Shown here: positions 17,403-25,662 of the stretch, one piece after another
How positions within the stretch are numbered: position 1 is the stretch's first letter
Layout of the letters: every line of letters begins with the position of its first letter
Assembly: GCF_004353505.1 (NCBI RefSeq)
Contig: NZ_SMNQ01000014.1
Span: forward strand, 1 to 64,000
DNA: 64,000 bases
Direction: 5' to 3'
Source: Streptomyces sp. WAC05374
GTDB lineage: Bacteria > Actinomycetota > Actinomycetes > Streptomycetales > Streptomycetaceae
The notes under the pieces: model-generated
What the model saw: only the letters and a program-made list of their open reading frames with translations
What the model was told of the DNA's origin: nothing
Database searches by the model: none
Translations under genes and position numbers: made by a program

Positions 17403-17416
17403 TGACTTTTATGTCA
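17403..17416. promoter_or_regulatory. Inverted repeat TGAC-N6-GTCA, candidate GntR operator
   Basis: A tgac-ttttat-gtca inverted repeat sits in the gap between divergent gntR and gntK, about 30 bp upstream of the gntR start and 84 bp upstream of the gntK ATG. Its symmetry and A/T-rich centre suit a dimeric GntR/FCD regulator. No second copy is seen nearby. Confidence 0.5.
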
Positions 17417-17499
17417 CAGGCTCTTGAATACGTCGTACCTCATGGGTTTCAGTGTGCGGCGACGGAATCGATGTCGAGGAAGACAGCGAGGCACCACCC

Positions 17500-18051
17500 A
17501 TGCAGCAACCGCCAGTCGTCGTCGTGATGGGCGTGGCCGGGACCGGCAAGACCACCATCGGTCCGCTGGTCGCCGAGCGCCTCGGCGTGCCCTACGCCGA
17601 GGGCGACGACTTCCACCCCGGGGCCAACATCGCCAAGATGTCCGCCGGCGTCCCGCTCGACGACGACGACCGGTGGCCCTGGCTCGACGCGATCGGGCAG
17701 TGGGCGCACGGCCGCGCGGGGCTCGGCGGGGTGGTGAGCAGCTCGGCGCTGAAGCGCGCCTACCGCGACCGGCTGCGGGCGGCCGCGCCCGGCGTCGTCT
17801 TCCTGCACCTGACCGGCGACCGGACGCTGATCGAGGAGCGGATGGCCGCCCGCAAGGGGCACTTCATGCCCGCCGCGCTGCTGGACTCGCAGTTCGCGAC
17901 CCTCCAGTCTCTCGGGGACGACGAGGCCGGAGTGGCCGTCGACGTCTCCGGCTCCCCCGAGGACATCACCGACCGGGCCGTCGCCGCGCTGCGCCGGCTC
18001 GCCGGCCCCGCCACCCGACCCGCCCCTCACGACCCCGAGGACCTCCTGTGA
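17500..18051 (+). CDS. gntK: Gluconokinase
   Basis: This 183-residue P-loop kinase phosphorylates gluconate to 6-phosphogluconate. Walker A is GVAGTGKT (residues 11-18). EGDDFHPGANIAKMSAGVPLDDDDRWPWL is the diagnostic gluconokinase segment, and SSALKRAYRDRLR binds substrate. I start at the ATG at 17500 with AGCGAGG 8 bases upstream. Its stop overlaps the gntP GTG start (GTGA), so the two are translationally coupled. Confidence 0.95.
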   Translation: MQQPPVVVVMGVAGTGKTTIGPLVAERLGVPYAEGDDFHPGANIAKMSAGVPLDDDDRWPWLDAIGQWAHGRAGLGGVVSSSALKRAYRDRLRAAAPGVVFLHLTGDRTLIEERMAARKGHFMPAALLDSQFATLQSLGDDEAGVAVDVSGSPEDITDRAVAALRRLAGPATRPAPHDPEDLL

Positions 18052-19445
18052 CCCGTCTCAACGTCGAGATGCTGGCAGCGGACGCCACCGAACCGATCAC
18101 GTCGGCCGGCAACGCCCAACTGGGCGTCGCCGTCCTGGCGGGCATCGCCGTCATCGTCCTGCTCATCACGAGATTCAAGCTGCACGCCTTCCTGGCGCTG
18201 ACCATAGGCTCGCTCTGCCTCGGCGCCTTCGCCGGTGCCCCGCTCGACGCGACCATCGCGTCGTTCACCAAGGGCCTCGGCTCGACCGTGGCGGGCGTCG
18301 GCGTGCTCATCGCGCTCGGCGCGATCCTCGGCAAGCTGCTCGCCGACTCGGGCGGCGCGGACCGGATCGTCGACACGATCCTGGCGAAGGCGGGCGGTCG
18401 CGCCATGCCGTGGGCGATGGTGCTGATCGCCTCGGTGATCGGGCTGCCCCTCTTCTTCGAGGTCGGCATCGTGCTGCTCATCCCGGTGGTGCTGATGGTC
18501 GCCCAGCGCGGCGGCTACTCGCTGATGCGGATCGGTGTGCCCGCGCTGGCCGGCCTGTCCGTGATGCACGGCCTGATCCCGCCGCACCCCGGCCCGCTGG
18601 TCGCCATCGACGCGATCGGTGCCGACCTGGGCGTGACGCTGGCGCTCGGCATCCTGGTCGCCGTCCCGACCGTGATCGTCGCGGGCCCGCTCTTCTCCCG
18701 GTACGCGGCGCGGTGGGTGGACATCCCGGCGCCCGAGCACATGATCCCCCAGCGCACGTCGGACGACCTGGAGCGGCGGCCCGGCTTCGGCGCCACGGTG
18801 GCGACCGTGCTGCTGCCCGTGGTGCTGATGATGGTGAAGGCACTGGTGGACATCGTCGTGGACGACCCGGAGAACCACGTCCAGCGGGTGACCGACGTCA
18901 TCGGATCGCCGCTGATCGCGCTGCTCGCGGCGGTGCTGGTCGGCCTGTTCACGCTGGGCCGGGCGGCCGGCTTCACCAAGGAGCGGATCTCCTCGACCGT
19001 GGAGACGTCGCTCGCCCCCATCGCGGGTGTGCTGCTGATCGTCGGCGCGGGCGGCGGCTTCAAGCAGACCCTGATCGACGTGGGCGTGGGCCAGATGATC
19101 CTGGAGTTCTCCGAGAACTGGGCGATCCCGGCGCTGCTCCTGGCCTGGCTGATCGCGGTGGCGATCCGGCTGGCCACCGGGTCGGCGACCGTCGCCACCA
19201 TCTCGGCCGCCGGGCTGGTCGCACCGCTGGCCGCCGACATGTCGACCTCGCACGCCGCGCTGCTGGTGCTGGCGATCGGGGCGGGCTCGCTCTTCTTCAG
19301 CCACGTCAACGACGCCGGATTCTGGCTGGTGAAGGAGTACTTCGGGATGAACGTCGGCCAGACGATCAAGACCTGGTCGGTGATGGAGACGATCATCTCG
19401 GTCGTCGGAATCGTGTGCGTGCTGCTGCTGTCGCTGGTGCTGTAG
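18048..19445 (+). CDS. gntP: Gluconate permease GntP family
   Basis: This 465-residue GntP-family transporter has about 12 hydrophobic helices. It carries conserved motifs such as KLLADSGGADRI, GLPLFFEVG, HGLIPPHPGP, RLATGSATVA and SHVNDAGFWLVKEYF. It imports gluconate by proton symport. The GTG at 18048-18050 overlaps the gntK stop and has GGAGGACC nearby; an ATG at 18069 is an alternative. It is the last gene of the gnt operon. Confidence 0.96.
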   Translation: MTRLNVEMLAADATEPITSAGNAQLGVAVLAGIAVIVLLITRFKLHAFLALTIGSLCLGAFAGAPLDATIASFTKGLGSTVAGVGVLIALGAILGKLLADSGGADRIVDTILAKAGGRAMPWAMVLIASVIGLPLFFEVGIVLLIPVVLMVAQRGGYSLMRIGVPALAGLSVMHGLIPPHPGPLVAIDAIGADLGVTLALGILVAVPTVIVAGPLFSRYAARWVDIPAPEHMIPQRTSDDLERRPGFGATVATVLLPVVLMMVKALVDIVVDDPENHVQRVTDVIGSPLIALLAAVLVGLFTLGRAAGFTKERISSTVETSLAPIAGVLLIVGAGGGFKQTLIDVGVGQMILEFSENWAIPALLLAWLIAVAIRLATGSATVATISAAGLVAPLAADMSTSHAALLVLAIGAGSLFFSHVNDAGFWLVKEYFGMNVGQTIKTWSVMETIISVVGIVCVLLLSLVL

Positions 19446-19499
19446 CGCCACGGGTTATTGCCTCGCGGGTGGGGCGGCGGGTTGCCAGACTGTCGCCCC

Positions 19500-19925
19500 A
19501 TGGCGAACCGCGAACAGCTCAAGCCCTACCTGCTGGCCTTCCCCGGCCCCCTGCGCGACCGGTTGGTCGCCGCCGTCCTGTCCGGCGAGAAGACGTCCAC
19601 GACCGGACTGCTCGTCGAGTACGAGGCGGAGGACGAGGAACTCCCCCCGGTGGGCGAGCGGTCGGCGCTCATCGACTCGGACGGGCGCGAGGTCGCGGTG
19701 CTGGAACTGACCGGGGTACGGGTCCTGCCGCTGGGCGAGGTGGACCTGCGGCACGCGCTCGACGAGGGTGAGGGCCACACCTCGGTCGCCGAGTGGCGGG
19801 AGGACCACGAGAGGTTCTGGCACAGCGCCGAGATGCGGGAGGCGCTCGGGGACCCGGACTTCACGGTCGACGACACCACGCTGGTCGTCGCGGAACGCTT
19901 CCGTGTGGTGGAGCGGCTGCGGTGA
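19500..19925 (+). CDS. ASCH domain protein
   Basis: This 141-residue protein has the ASCH/PUA-like layout. FPGPLRDRLVAAVLSGEKTSTTGLL is followed by a beta-rich domain (VGERSALIDSDGREVAVLELTGVRVLPLGEV) and EWREDHERFWH near the end. ASCH proteins bind RNA or act in nucleoside chemistry; no specific role is known here. Its stop overlaps the GTG start of the next gene. Confidence 0.88.
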   Translation: MANREQLKPYLLAFPGPLRDRLVAAVLSGEKTSTTGLLVEYEAEDEELPPVGERSALIDSDGREVAVLELTGVRVLPLGEVDLRHALDEGEGHTSVAEWREDHERFWHSAEMREALGDPDFTVDDTTLVVAERFRVVERLR

Positions 19926-20299
19926 CCGGCGTCGAGGAGGCCGTCGCGGGCGAGTTGCGGCTCGTCGACCCGGCCGTACGGACGTCACCGGACGAGGCGG
20001 CGCGGCTGCTGCACCCGGAGTTCACGGAGGTCGGCGCGTCCGGACGGCGGTGGGGCCGGGACGACATGCTGGCCGCGCTGCCGGAGATGACGGGCGGCGA
20101 TCCCGGTGGGCCCCGCTACGAGGTGTCCGGCATGACCGGCGTCCAACTGGCGCCGGATGTGGTGCACCTGACGTACGAGACGGTCATCGCGGGCCGCCGG
20201 GCCCGGCGCAGCTCACTGTGGCGCCGGGACCCCGACGCGGGCGGCGTCTGGCGGCTGTACCACCACCAGGCGACGCCGGTGCCGCAGGGCACGCCCTGA
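19922..20299 (+). CDS. NTF2-like/DUF4440 protein
   Basis: This 125-residue protein begins at GTG 19922, overlapping the ASCH stop by GTGA. Its pattern is that of SnoaL/DUF4440 domains: EEAVAGELRLVDPAVRTSPDEAARLLHPEF, then GASGRRWGRDDMLAAL and a C-terminal WRLYHHQATPV. These cone-shaped alpha+beta domains are often of unknown function. The coupling to the ASCH gene suggests a shared transcript only. Confidence 0.85.
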   Translation: MTGVEEAVAGELRLVDPAVRTSPDEAARLLHPEFTEVGASGRRWGRDDMLAALPEMTGGDPGGPRYEVSGMTGVQLAPDVVHLTYETVIAGRRARRSSLWRRDPDAGGVWRLYHHQATPVPQGTP

Positions 20300-20907
20300 C
20301 CTCGCGCTTTCCTGGGGTGAAGGCCGGCCATGCCGCCATCCGCACCGCACGGGCCGACGTCCGCGACCGCGCGTGGCCGGCAACTGTCGTGCGGTGGGCA
20401 CGTCCGCCGGGTACCGCCCCGAGCAGAGGGGGCGGCGCACCGCTCCACCGGGCGGGGGCCGGTGACGTGATTCCACAGCGCCGCGCGTCACTGGCCCGCG
20501 CTCGCGTTCTCGCCACCTTTTCCTGAGCGCGCTTGTGTCGTCATGCCGTTGTTCCCACAGCTCGAGCCGCCTTTTGCGGGGTATTCCGCATTGTTCCGGC
20601 AGTGGCGTTAAAACCTCTCCTCCACAAGGCCTTCACACGGCATACTCAGGTCCGGCAGCCGGACGGCTGTCAGGCGCGTCATCCCTCGTCGGCACAGGTG
20701 AAGGACACAGCGCAGGCCGGTCCCGCGCGGGCGGAATTCCGCCACCCGGCACAGAGAACGCTTATTGGTTGACCACGGAAATACCCAGGCTTCGCACGGC
20801 GCGAACATGACCGTGTGCAGGGCGAAAAATATCAACGGTCAACCATTCTGAACGCCCCCGAATCGGCTGCTTGATGTCCTCGCACGCTTCTTCTCTGGAG
20901 GCAGATC
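20300..20907. other. 608-bp intergenic region, no convincing gene
   Basis: This stretch is markedly less G+C-rich than its surroundings, especially 20540-20860. Frames through it show no family, ribosome site or codon bias. It contains a spaced inverted repeat, GGTTGACC at 20767-20774 and GGTCAACC at 20837-20844, and probably holds the promoter of the secreted protein gene at 20908. Confidence 0.7.
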
Positions 20908-21702
20908 ATGGCCAAGGCGCTCTTCCGCACGGGCCTGCGCACCGCGGGTCTGATGACCGTGGTGCTCGGCTGCACACTCGGCCTCGGCGTCCCGGCGGGC
21001 GCGGCCCCCGGGCCACGGACGCCGGACGGGTCCGCGGCCGGCACGCTGGTGAGCAGGAACGGGACGTCGGTCACCATCACCGCCGCCGTGGGTCTGGGCA
21101 ATTCCCTCTCCGTGTGGCAGGTCGGCGACACGATCCGGGTGCGGGACACCGGGGACACCGTCGTGGCCCTCGGCACATGCGTCCAGGCCGGCGCCTCCGA
21201 GGTCGTCTGCCCGGGGGCGGGAAGCCTCACGGAACTCGTCGTCAACGCCGGTGACCAGGCGGACAACGTCACGTCGTACCTCGCGAGTCCGGGCGTGACC
21301 CTGATCGGCGGCGCCGGCGACGACAGCCTCTACGGCGGCAGCGCCAACGACACGCTCGAGGGCGACGAGGGGGCCGACTTCCTCTCCGGCGGAGGCGGCA
21401 ACGACACCCTCACCGGGGCCGCCGACCCGGACCGCGTCTTCGGCGGAGCCGGCAACGACTCGATCGAGGGCCGCAGCGGCGCCGACACGATCGACGCGGG
21501 CGCCGGCAACGACGTGGTCAGCGGCGGCGAGGGGCACGACCGGGTGGTCGCGGGCAGCGGCACCGACTTCGTGGAGGGCGGCCCCGGGCGGGACAACCTC
21601 AACGCCGTCGACGACACCGGCGGCAACGACTACGTCCAGGGCGGCACCCACACCGACACCTGCTCGGCCGACCTGGGCGACAGCGTCACCGAGTGTCCGT
21701 GA
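20908..21702 (+). CDS. Secreted RTX-like calcium-binding repeat protein
   Basis: This 264-residue precursor has a Sec signal peptide (MAKALFRTGLRTAGLMTVVLG..., cleaved after about GAA at residue 33). A beta domain with a paired Cys follows. Then come about nine GGxGxD-type nonapeptides (GGAGDDSLYGG, GGGGNDTLTG, GGAGNDSIEG, GEGHDRVVAG) from about residue 130 to 245. Such repeats form a calcium-bound parallel beta-roll. The C-terminal CSADLGDSVTECP carries two Cys. GGAGG lies 7 bases before the ATG. A paralogue follows 68 bp downstream. Confidence 0.88.
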   Translation: MAKALFRTGLRTAGLMTVVLGCTLGLGVPAGAAPGPRTPDGSAAGTLVSRNGTSVTITAAVGLGNSLSVWQVGDTIRVRDTGDTVVALGTCVQAGASEVVCPGAGSLTELVVNAGDQADNVTSYLASPGVTLIGGAGDDSLYGGSANDTLEGDEGADFLSGGGGNDTLTGAADPDRVFGGAGNDSIEGRSGADTIDAGAGNDVVSGGEGHDRVVAGSGTDFVEGGPGRDNLNAVDDTGGNDYVQGGTHTDTCSADLGDSVTECP

Positions 21703-21770
21703 CCGGCGACCGGCGGGGCGGGGACGCCCCCGTCACTCACGTACCACGACGACGAAGGAGACGCGGAGAC

Positions 21771-22556
21771 ATGGCAGTGCGACGAACCCACCTGATCCTG
21801 TCGGCAGGAGCACTCCTCTGCGCCGTGCTGACCGCCACCTCCGCCTCGGCGGCTCCGCTCGCCGCCGAGGCGCCCCGGGCCCGGGCGGGCGACACGGTGG
21901 TCGAGATGTCGGGCCGCACGCTGCTCGTGAGCGCCGACCAGGGCGTCGCCAACGGCATCACCGTCCGCCGCCAGGGCGGCGTCGTCCTGGTGTCGGACAC
22001 CGCGGCCGTGGTACGCGCCGGGGCGCCCTGCGTGTCGAGGTCGCCGCACACCGCGGAGTGCCCGCTGCCCGGCGCCGTCCAGGTCGCCGGCGAGGACGGC
22101 GACGACGCCATCACGGTCTCGCCGAACGTCGACGCCCCGGCGACGCTGTACGGGGGCGGTGGCAAGGACCTGCTCAACGGCGGCCCCCACGCCGACCACC
22201 TGGTCGGCGACGACCCGGCCGGGCGGCCCGGTCTCGCGGCGGCGACGCCGGGCAACGACACCATCAACGGCGGCCCCGGCAACGACACCATCTCCGGCCT
22301 GGGCGGCAACGACACCATCAGCGGTGCGGCGGGGAACGACACCCTCAACGGGAACGAGGGCAACGACACCCTCAACGGCAGCACCGGCAATGACACCCTG
22401 ACGGGCGGTTCCGGCAACGACACGCTGAACGGCGAGGAGGGGAACGACACCCTCGCCGCCACCGACGGCGTCAGCGCCAACGACAACCTCGACGGCGGTC
22501 TCTCCTTCGACTCCTGCACCCGCGACACCGGGGACCCCATGGTCAACTGCCCCTGA
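21771..22556 (+). CDS. Second secreted RTX-like calcium-binding repeat protein
   Basis: This 261-residue precursor has a signal peptide (MAVRRTHLILSAGALLCAVL..., ending about SASAA). A beta domain with CVSRSPHTAEC follows, then a tight array of GNDTLNG/GNDTISG nonapeptides from about residue 155 to 225, and an end resembling its upstream neighbour (SFDSCTRDTGDPMVNCP). It is a paralogue of the gene at 20908, with the same plan but a more regular array. The ATG at 21771 follows GAAGGAGACGCGGAGAC. Function beyond calcium binding and secretion is unknown. Confidence 0.88.
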   Translation: MAVRRTHLILSAGALLCAVLTATSASAAPLAAEAPRARAGDTVVEMSGRTLLVSADQGVANGITVRRQGGVVLVSDTAAVVRAGAPCVSRSPHTAECPLPGAVQVAGEDGDDAITVSPNVDAPATLYGGGGKDLLNGGPHADHLVGDDPAGRPGLAAATPGNDTINGGPGNDTISGLGGNDTISGAAGNDTLNGNEGNDTLNGSTGNDTLTGGSGNDTLNGEEGNDTLAATDGVSANDNLDGGLSFDSCTRDTGDPMVNCP

Positions 22557-22634
22557 CACCGGCCCACCGCCGCCGCCCCGGCCGACCCGGCACCCCGGTC
22601 GGCCGGGGCAGCCGGAGTGACGGCAGGACACCCC

Positions 22635-24293
22635 CTAGGAGGCGACCGCCCTCGCCGCCGCCCTGCCCGCCGCACGGCCGGAGAAGAGGCAGCCGCCGAG
22701 GAAGGTGCCCTCCAGCGCGCGGTAGCCGTGGACGCCGCCGCCGCCGAAGCCGGCGGCCTCACCGGCCGCGTACACGCCGGGCAGCGGGGTGCCGTCCGGG
22801 GTGAGGACGCGGGAGGAGAGGTCGGTCTCCAGGCCGCCGAGCGACTTGCGGGTGAGGATGTTGAGCCGGACGGCGACCAGCGGGCCGGCCGCGGGGTCGA
22901 GGATGCGGTGCGGGGCGACCGTACGGATCAGCCGGTCGCCGAGGTACTTGCGGGCGCCGCGGATCGCCGTCACCTGGAGGTCCTTGGTGAAGGGGTTGGC
23001 GATCTCCCGGTCGCGGGCGGTGATCTCGCGGCGCAGCGCGGCCTCGTCGATCAGCGGCTCCTTGGTGAGCGCGTTCATCCCGCGCGCCAGGGACGGCAGG
23101 TCCTTCTCGACGACGAAGTCGGCGCCGTGGTCCATGAACGCCTTGACCGGGCCGGGGACGTCGGCGCGGGCGCGGTCGAGGACGCCGCGTACGGACTTGC
23201 CGGTGAGGTCCGGGTTCTGTTCGGAGCCGGAGAGGGTGAACTCCTTGCCGATGATGCGGTGGTTGAGGACGAACCAGGTGTAGCCGTGCCCGGACCGCAT
23301 GATGTGCTCGAGGGTGCCGAGCGTGTCGAAGCCGGGGAACAGCGGGACGGGCAGGCGTCGGCCGTGCGCGTCCAGCCAGAGGGAGGAGGGGCCGGGCAGG
23401 ATGCGGATGCCGTGCCGGGCCCAGATGGGGTTCCAGTTCTCGATGCCCTCGGTGTAGTGCCACATCCGGTCGCGGTTGATGTGGTGGGCGCCGGCCCGCT
23501 CCACGATGCCGAGCATCAGGCCGTCGACGTGGGCGGGCACGCCCGAGAGCATCTTCTCCGGCGGGGTGCCGAGCCGCTCGGGCCACTGGGCGCGCACCAG
23601 GTCGTGGTTGCCGCCGATGCCGCCGGAGGTGACGATCACGGCCTGGGCGCGGTACTCGAACGCCCCGGTGACCTGCCGGCTGCTGGCCGTGCCCCGCACG
23701 GCGTCCGACGGCTCCAGGATCTCGCCGCTGACGGTGTCCACGGCTCCCGCGGTGCGGCCGAGGCCGGTCACCCGGTGCCGGAACGCCAGGCGTACCAGGC
23801 CGCGTGCGACGCCCGCGCGGACGCGCCGCTCGAAGGGGGCGACCAGGCCGGGGCCGGTGCCCCAGGTGATGTGGAAGCGCGGTACCGAGTTGCCGTGCCC
23901 GGTGGCGTCGTAGCCGCCGCGTTCGGCCCAGCCGACGACGGGGAAGAACCGGACGCCCTGCCGGTGCAGCCAGGCCCGCTTCTCGCCGGCCGCGAAGTCG
24001 ACGTACGCCTCGGCCCACGCGCGCGGCCAGTGGTCCTCGGGGCGGTCGAAGCCGGCCGTGCCGAGCCAGTCCTGGAGGGCGAGCGCGTGGCTGTCGCGGA
24101 TGCGCATGCGGCGCTGTTCGGGCGAGTCGACGAAGAACAGGCCGCCGAAGGACCAGTGCGCCTGCCCGCCGATGGACTGCTCGGGCTCCTGGTCGAGGAG
24201 GATCACGGTGCGCCCCGCGTCGACCAGCTCGGCGGTGGCCACCAGGCCGGCGAGGCCCGCCCCGATCACGATCACATCAGCGTCGTACGCCAT
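22635..24293 (-). CDS. FAD-binding dehydrogenase (KstD/fumarate reductase-like)
   Basis: This 552-residue flavoprotein has the dinucleotide-binding motif VIGAGLAGLVATAELVDAG at residues 9-27, SIGGQAHWSFGGLFFVD and the C-terminal FAD motif VYAAGEAAGFGGGGVHGYRALEGTFLGGCLFSGRAAG. It resembles mycobacterial Rv0785-type FAD-binding dehydrogenases of unknown substrate. It is probably cytosolic. The ATG at 24291-24293 is divergent from the NUDIX gene, 86 bp away. It is convergent with the RTX pair. Confidence 0.9.
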   Translation of the reverse strand: MAYDADVIVIGAGLAGLVATAELVDAGRTVILLDQEPEQSIGGQAHWSFGGLFFVDSPEQRRMRIRDSHALALQDWLGTAGFDRPEDHWPRAWAEAYVDFAAGEKRAWLHRQGVRFFPVVGWAERGGYDATGHGNSVPRFHITWGTGPGLVAPFERRVRAGVARGLVRLAFRHRVTGLGRTAGAVDTVSGEILEPSDAVRGTASSRQVTGAFEYRAQAVIVTSGGIGGNHDLVRAQWPERLGTPPEKMLSGVPAHVDGLMLGIVERAGAHHINRDRMWHYTEGIENWNPIWARHGIRILPGPSSLWLDAHGRRLPVPLFPGFDTLGTLEHIMRSGHGYTWFVLNHRIIGKEFTLSGSEQNPDLTGKSVRGVLDRARADVPGPVKAFMDHGADFVVEKDLPSLARGMNALTKEPLIDEAALRREITARDREIANPFTKDLQVTAIRGARKYLGDRLIRTVAPHRILDPAAGPLVAVRLNILTRKSLGGLETDLSSRVLTPDGTPLPGVYAAGEAAGFGGGGVHGYRALEGTFLGGCLFSGRAAGRAAARAVAS

Positions 24294-24379
24294 GGGTCCT
24301 CATCCTTGTCGGCAGGGTGCTCCGATCTTCGGTACGCGGCGGTAACACGTCAACAGGTGGGCCGTGATTCGATGGCGCC

Positions 24380-24907
24380 ATGAGCGCTGCCGAGGAGATC
24401 CTGGACGTCGTCGACGAGCACGACGAGGTGGTGGGGCGGTTGCCGCGCGGCGAGGTGTATGCGCGGGGGCTGCGCCACCGGTGCGTGTTCGTCCTCGCGC
24501 GGGACGCCCGGGACCGGGTGTTCGTCCACCGCCGGACCGCGACGAAGCTGGTCTTCCCCTCCTTGTACGACATGTTCGTGGGCGGGGTCGTCGGGGCGGG
24601 CGAGAGCTACGACGATGCGGCGCTGCGGGAGGCGGAGGAGGAGCTGGGCGTACGCGGCCTGCCGCGGCCGGTGCCGCTGCTGAAGTTCCTGTACGAGGAC
24701 GCGGGCGGGCGCGGTTCGTGGTGGTCGGCCGTGTACGAGGTGCGGTGCACGCTGCCGGTGGACCCCCAGGTGGAGGAGGTCGCCTGGCACGGGTTCCTGC
24801 CGGAGGAGGAGCTCTCGGCCAGGCTGGGCGCGTGGGAGTGGGTGCCGGACGGGCTGGCGGCCTACGAAAGGCTCCGGGCGCACCGCGCCGGTAGTCTGAT
24901 CATGTGA
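24380..24907 (+). CDS. NUDIX hydrolase
   Basis: This 175-residue protein carries a complete NUDIX box, G-x5-E-x7-REUxEExGU, at residues 69-91 (GVVGAGE...REAEEELGV). The N-terminal DVVDEHDEVVGRLPRGEVYARGLRHR and the tail WHGFLPEEELSARL resemble the isopentenyl-diphosphate isomerase/YfcD-like subgroup. The substrate is unknown. Its TGA overlaps the GTG of the DUF202 gene, starting a three-gene coupled unit. Confidence 0.93.
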   Translation: MSAAEEILDVVDEHDEVVGRLPRGEVYARGLRHRCVFVLARDARDRVFVHRRTATKLVFPSLYDMFVGGVVGAGESYDDAALREAEEELGVRGLPRPVPLLKFLYEDAGGRGSWWSAVYEVRCTLPVDPQVEEVAWHGFLPEEELSARLGAWEWVPDGLAAYERLRAHRAGSLIM

Positions 24908-25296
24908 GCGAATTCGTGCGGGGCCTGCGGCTGTGGTTCGCGCCGCAGCGGATCCGGGAAGAGGGCACGACGCCCGACTACCGCTTCTCCCTCGCCAACG
25001 AGCGCACCTTCCTCGCCTGGCTCCGTACCGCGCTGGCGCTGGTCGGCGGCGGGTTCGCGGTGGACCAGTTCCTGCCCGACCTGCGCTGGGGTGTCCGGGT
25101 CGGGATGGCGCTCGCGCTGCTCGGCGCCGGGGCGCTGTGCGCGCTGCGGGCGGTGAACCACTGGGTGCGGTGCGAGCAGGCGATGCGGCGGGACGAGGAC
25201 CTGCCCGTCAGCCGGTTCCCGACGCTGCTGAGCCTGGCCGTGGGCCTGGTCGCGGGCGCCATGGTGGTGGTCGTCCTGTTCGGCTGGCGCGACTGA
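24904..25296 (+). CDS. DUF202 (YidH-like) membrane protein
   Basis: This 130-residue protein has the DUF202 pattern RFSLANERTFLAWLRTALALVGGGFAVDQFL and three hydrophobic helices. The GTG start at 24904 overlaps the NUDIX stop, and its own stop overlaps the next ATG (TGATG), so translation is chained. The role of the family is unknown. Confidence 0.9.
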   Translation: MSEFVRGLRLWFAPQRIREEGTTPDYRFSLANERTFLAWLRTALALVGGGFAVDQFLPDLRWGVRVGMALALLGAGALCALRAVNHWVRCEQAMRRDEDLPVSRFPTLLSLAVGLVAGAMVVVVLFGWRD

Positions 25297-25616
25297 TGGC
25301 CGCCGGGGCCGTGGAGGGCCGCGATCCGGGGCTGCAGCCGGAGCGGACGCGGCTGGCGTGGCGGCGTACGACGCTGTCGGCCACGGTGGCGGCGGTGCTC
25401 GCCGCCAAGCAGGCCGTGCACGACGGGGTCACGGCGGCCGGGCTGGTGGGGGCGGGGCTGTCGCTGCTGGTGTGGCTGGCGTTCCTGGTCGTGGCACACC
25501 GCCGGGTGCGGGCCCTTTCCACGCTTCGTCCGCGGCCGATGGCGCCCCGGGGCGCGGCCCTGGCGGCCGCGTGCACGATCGCGCTGGCGGCGTTCGCGGT
25601 GGGCGTGGTGGTGTGA
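25296..25616 (+). CDS. Second DUF202 membrane protein
   Basis: This 106-residue protein carries the DUF202 hallmark GLQPERTRLAWRRTTLSATVAAVLAAKQ and three hydrophobic helices. It follows the YidH-like protein with a one-base stop/start overlap. Paired DUF202 genes are common in actinomycetes and may form a heteromeric membrane complex; that is inference. It ends 47 bp before a convergent oxidoreductase. Confidence 0.9.
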   Translation: MAAGAVEGRDPGLQPERTRLAWRRTTLSATVAAVLAAKQAVHDGVTAAGLVGAGLSLLVWLAFLVVAHRRVRALSTLRPRPMAPRGAALAAACTIALAAFAVGVVV

Positions 25617-25662
25617 ACGCGCGCCGGTGGGCGGGCCGTTCGTGCGGTGCTGCCGCTCGTGG

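Noticed and set aside
20533..20810. Small open frames in the gap before the calcium-binding repeat genes
   Set aside because: No ribosome binding site, no family and poor codon bias in a low-G+C stretch that is more likely regulatory.
21300..22480. Regular repeats that could be mistaken for a CRISPR array
   Set aside because: They encode in-frame calcium-binding nonapeptides in secreted proteins; spacers are not unique and no cas gene is present.
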